This document shows positions 63,623-64,000 of a stretch of DNA of 64,000 nt, piece after piece. Positions within the stretch are counted from its first letter, which is position 1. The number at the start of each line of letters is the position of its first letter. This stretch comes from Marinobacter sediminicola (GTDB lineage: Bacteria > Pseudomonadota > Gammaproteobacteria > Pseudomonadales > Oleiphilaceae). The notes under the pieces were generated by a model. It worked only from the letters and a program-made list of their open reading frames with translations, was not told where the DNA came from and did not search any database. A program made the translations under genes and the position numbers. The DNA lies in the NCBI RefSeq assembly GCF_031157525.1, contig NZ_JAVIXR010000001.1, forward strand, positions 124,001 to 188,000, given 5' to 3'.

Positions 63623-64000
63623 ATGTTCAACCTGTACTGGGCGGATGAAAGAGGACTCCCCGCGGGTGACCGGGGTGCGTCATACGGTGATGGCCTTTTC
63701 GAGACCGTAAGAATGCATGGTGATCGGGGAGTGCTTTTATCTCGCCACTTGGATCGCATGGTTCGTGATGCGGGCAGGCTGGGGATTCCCATTGCGCTTA
63801 CGGATCTTCGCAAAGCCTGCACAGCAGCTATCGATCGCTATCTGGAACGTTTCGGCAAAGCCGACGCAGAGGGTGGCTGGGTGCTCAAGCTGATGCTTAC
63901 CCGAGGCGAAGGTGGCCGTGGCTACCAGCCAAGTGTTGGAGCCCGGCCAAACCTGATGGTGTCCGCTGGCCCCATGCCTGTATTACCGGCAAGCTCAGGT
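63623..64000 (+). CDS. pabC: Aminodeoxychorismate lyase (3' partial)
   Basis: First 126 aa of a class IV PLP enzyme that releases p-aminobenzoate from aminodeoxychorismate for folate. FNLYWADERGLPAGDRGASY and GDGLFETVRMHG are typical of PabC, and LSRHLDRMVRDAGRLGIP follows. The window ends before the PLP lysine. It is the usual gene after fabF. Confidence 0.93.
   Translation, partial: MFNLYWADERGLPAGDRGASYGDGLFETVRMHGDRGVLLSRHLDRMVRDAGRLGIPIALTDLRKACTAAIDRYLERFGKADAEGGWVLKLMLTRGEGGRGYQPSVGARPNLMVSAGPMPVLPASSG

Overview
The window reads as a chromosomal segment of a gammaproteobacterium, most likely Marinobacter or a close relative. This is inferred from gene order and family content: the yceF/yceD-rpmF-plsX-fabD-fabG-acpP-fabF-pabC cluster, gltX followed by tRNA-Ala and tRNA-Glu, rne/rluC/sppA, the divergent ppsR/ppsA pair, and the PA2778/PA2779 gene pair. 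There is no phage, insertion sequence, CRISPR array or rRNA operon. Almost all of the DNA is coding, and many convergent genes overlap at their stop codons.

Left part (1-17 kb): the end of a type I secretion membrane-fusion protein and a 13.8-kb gene for a 4600-residue LapA-type repeat adhesin with an N-terminal retention module and a type I secretion C-terminus. They are followed by a cytosolic 5'-nucleotidase and an alpha/beta hydrolase. 17-24.9 kb: a degenerate hemerythrin, a LysR regulator divergent from an EamA exporter, an MFS transporter, the ydbH-ynbE-ydbL intermembrane lipid-transport set and a DUF5610 protein. 24.9-34 kb: the PA2779/PA2778 envelope pair (small membrane protein plus C39-like lipoprotein peptidase), a lone SdhB-like subunit, a hemerythrin-GGDEF-EAL protein translationally coupled to an FMN 2-hydroxyacid dehydrogenase, a DUF488 protein, a trans-sulfuration enzyme, an AEC carrier and ZnuA under a Zur-like site.

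34-50 kb: gltX, tRNA-Ala(GGC), tRNA-Glu(TTC), a strong terminator and a 107-bp structured inverted-repeat element. Next come a tandem pterin-synthase-like protein, a MobA-like nucleotidyltransferase, a receiver protein with a C-terminal membrane anchor, a PEGA/MORN protein, a PreP-type M16 peptidase, ppsR/ppsA with rraA, PilZ and SH3-coiled-coil proteins, YciI and a PHP phosphoesterase. 50-64 kb: a UPF0149 protein, RNase E with a long structured leader, rluC, a HAD phosphatase, sppA, Maf, YceD, L32 and the fatty-acid synthesis genes, ending inside pabC.

Functional links: surface attachment (adhesin) and c-di-GMP signalling (hemerythrin-GGDEF-EAL and PilZ proteins) recur. Envelope lipid handling (YdbH/YnbE/YdbL, PlsX and the Fab enzymes) and RNA decay (RNase E, RraA) form two further themes. 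The points most worth a second look are the split active site of the tandem pterin synthase, the PA2779/PA2778 pair, the O2-sensing c-di-GMP enzyme coupled to a lactate-type dehydrogenase, the 107-bp inverted-repeat element, the rne leader RNA, and the lone SdhB with an altered quinone-site residue.
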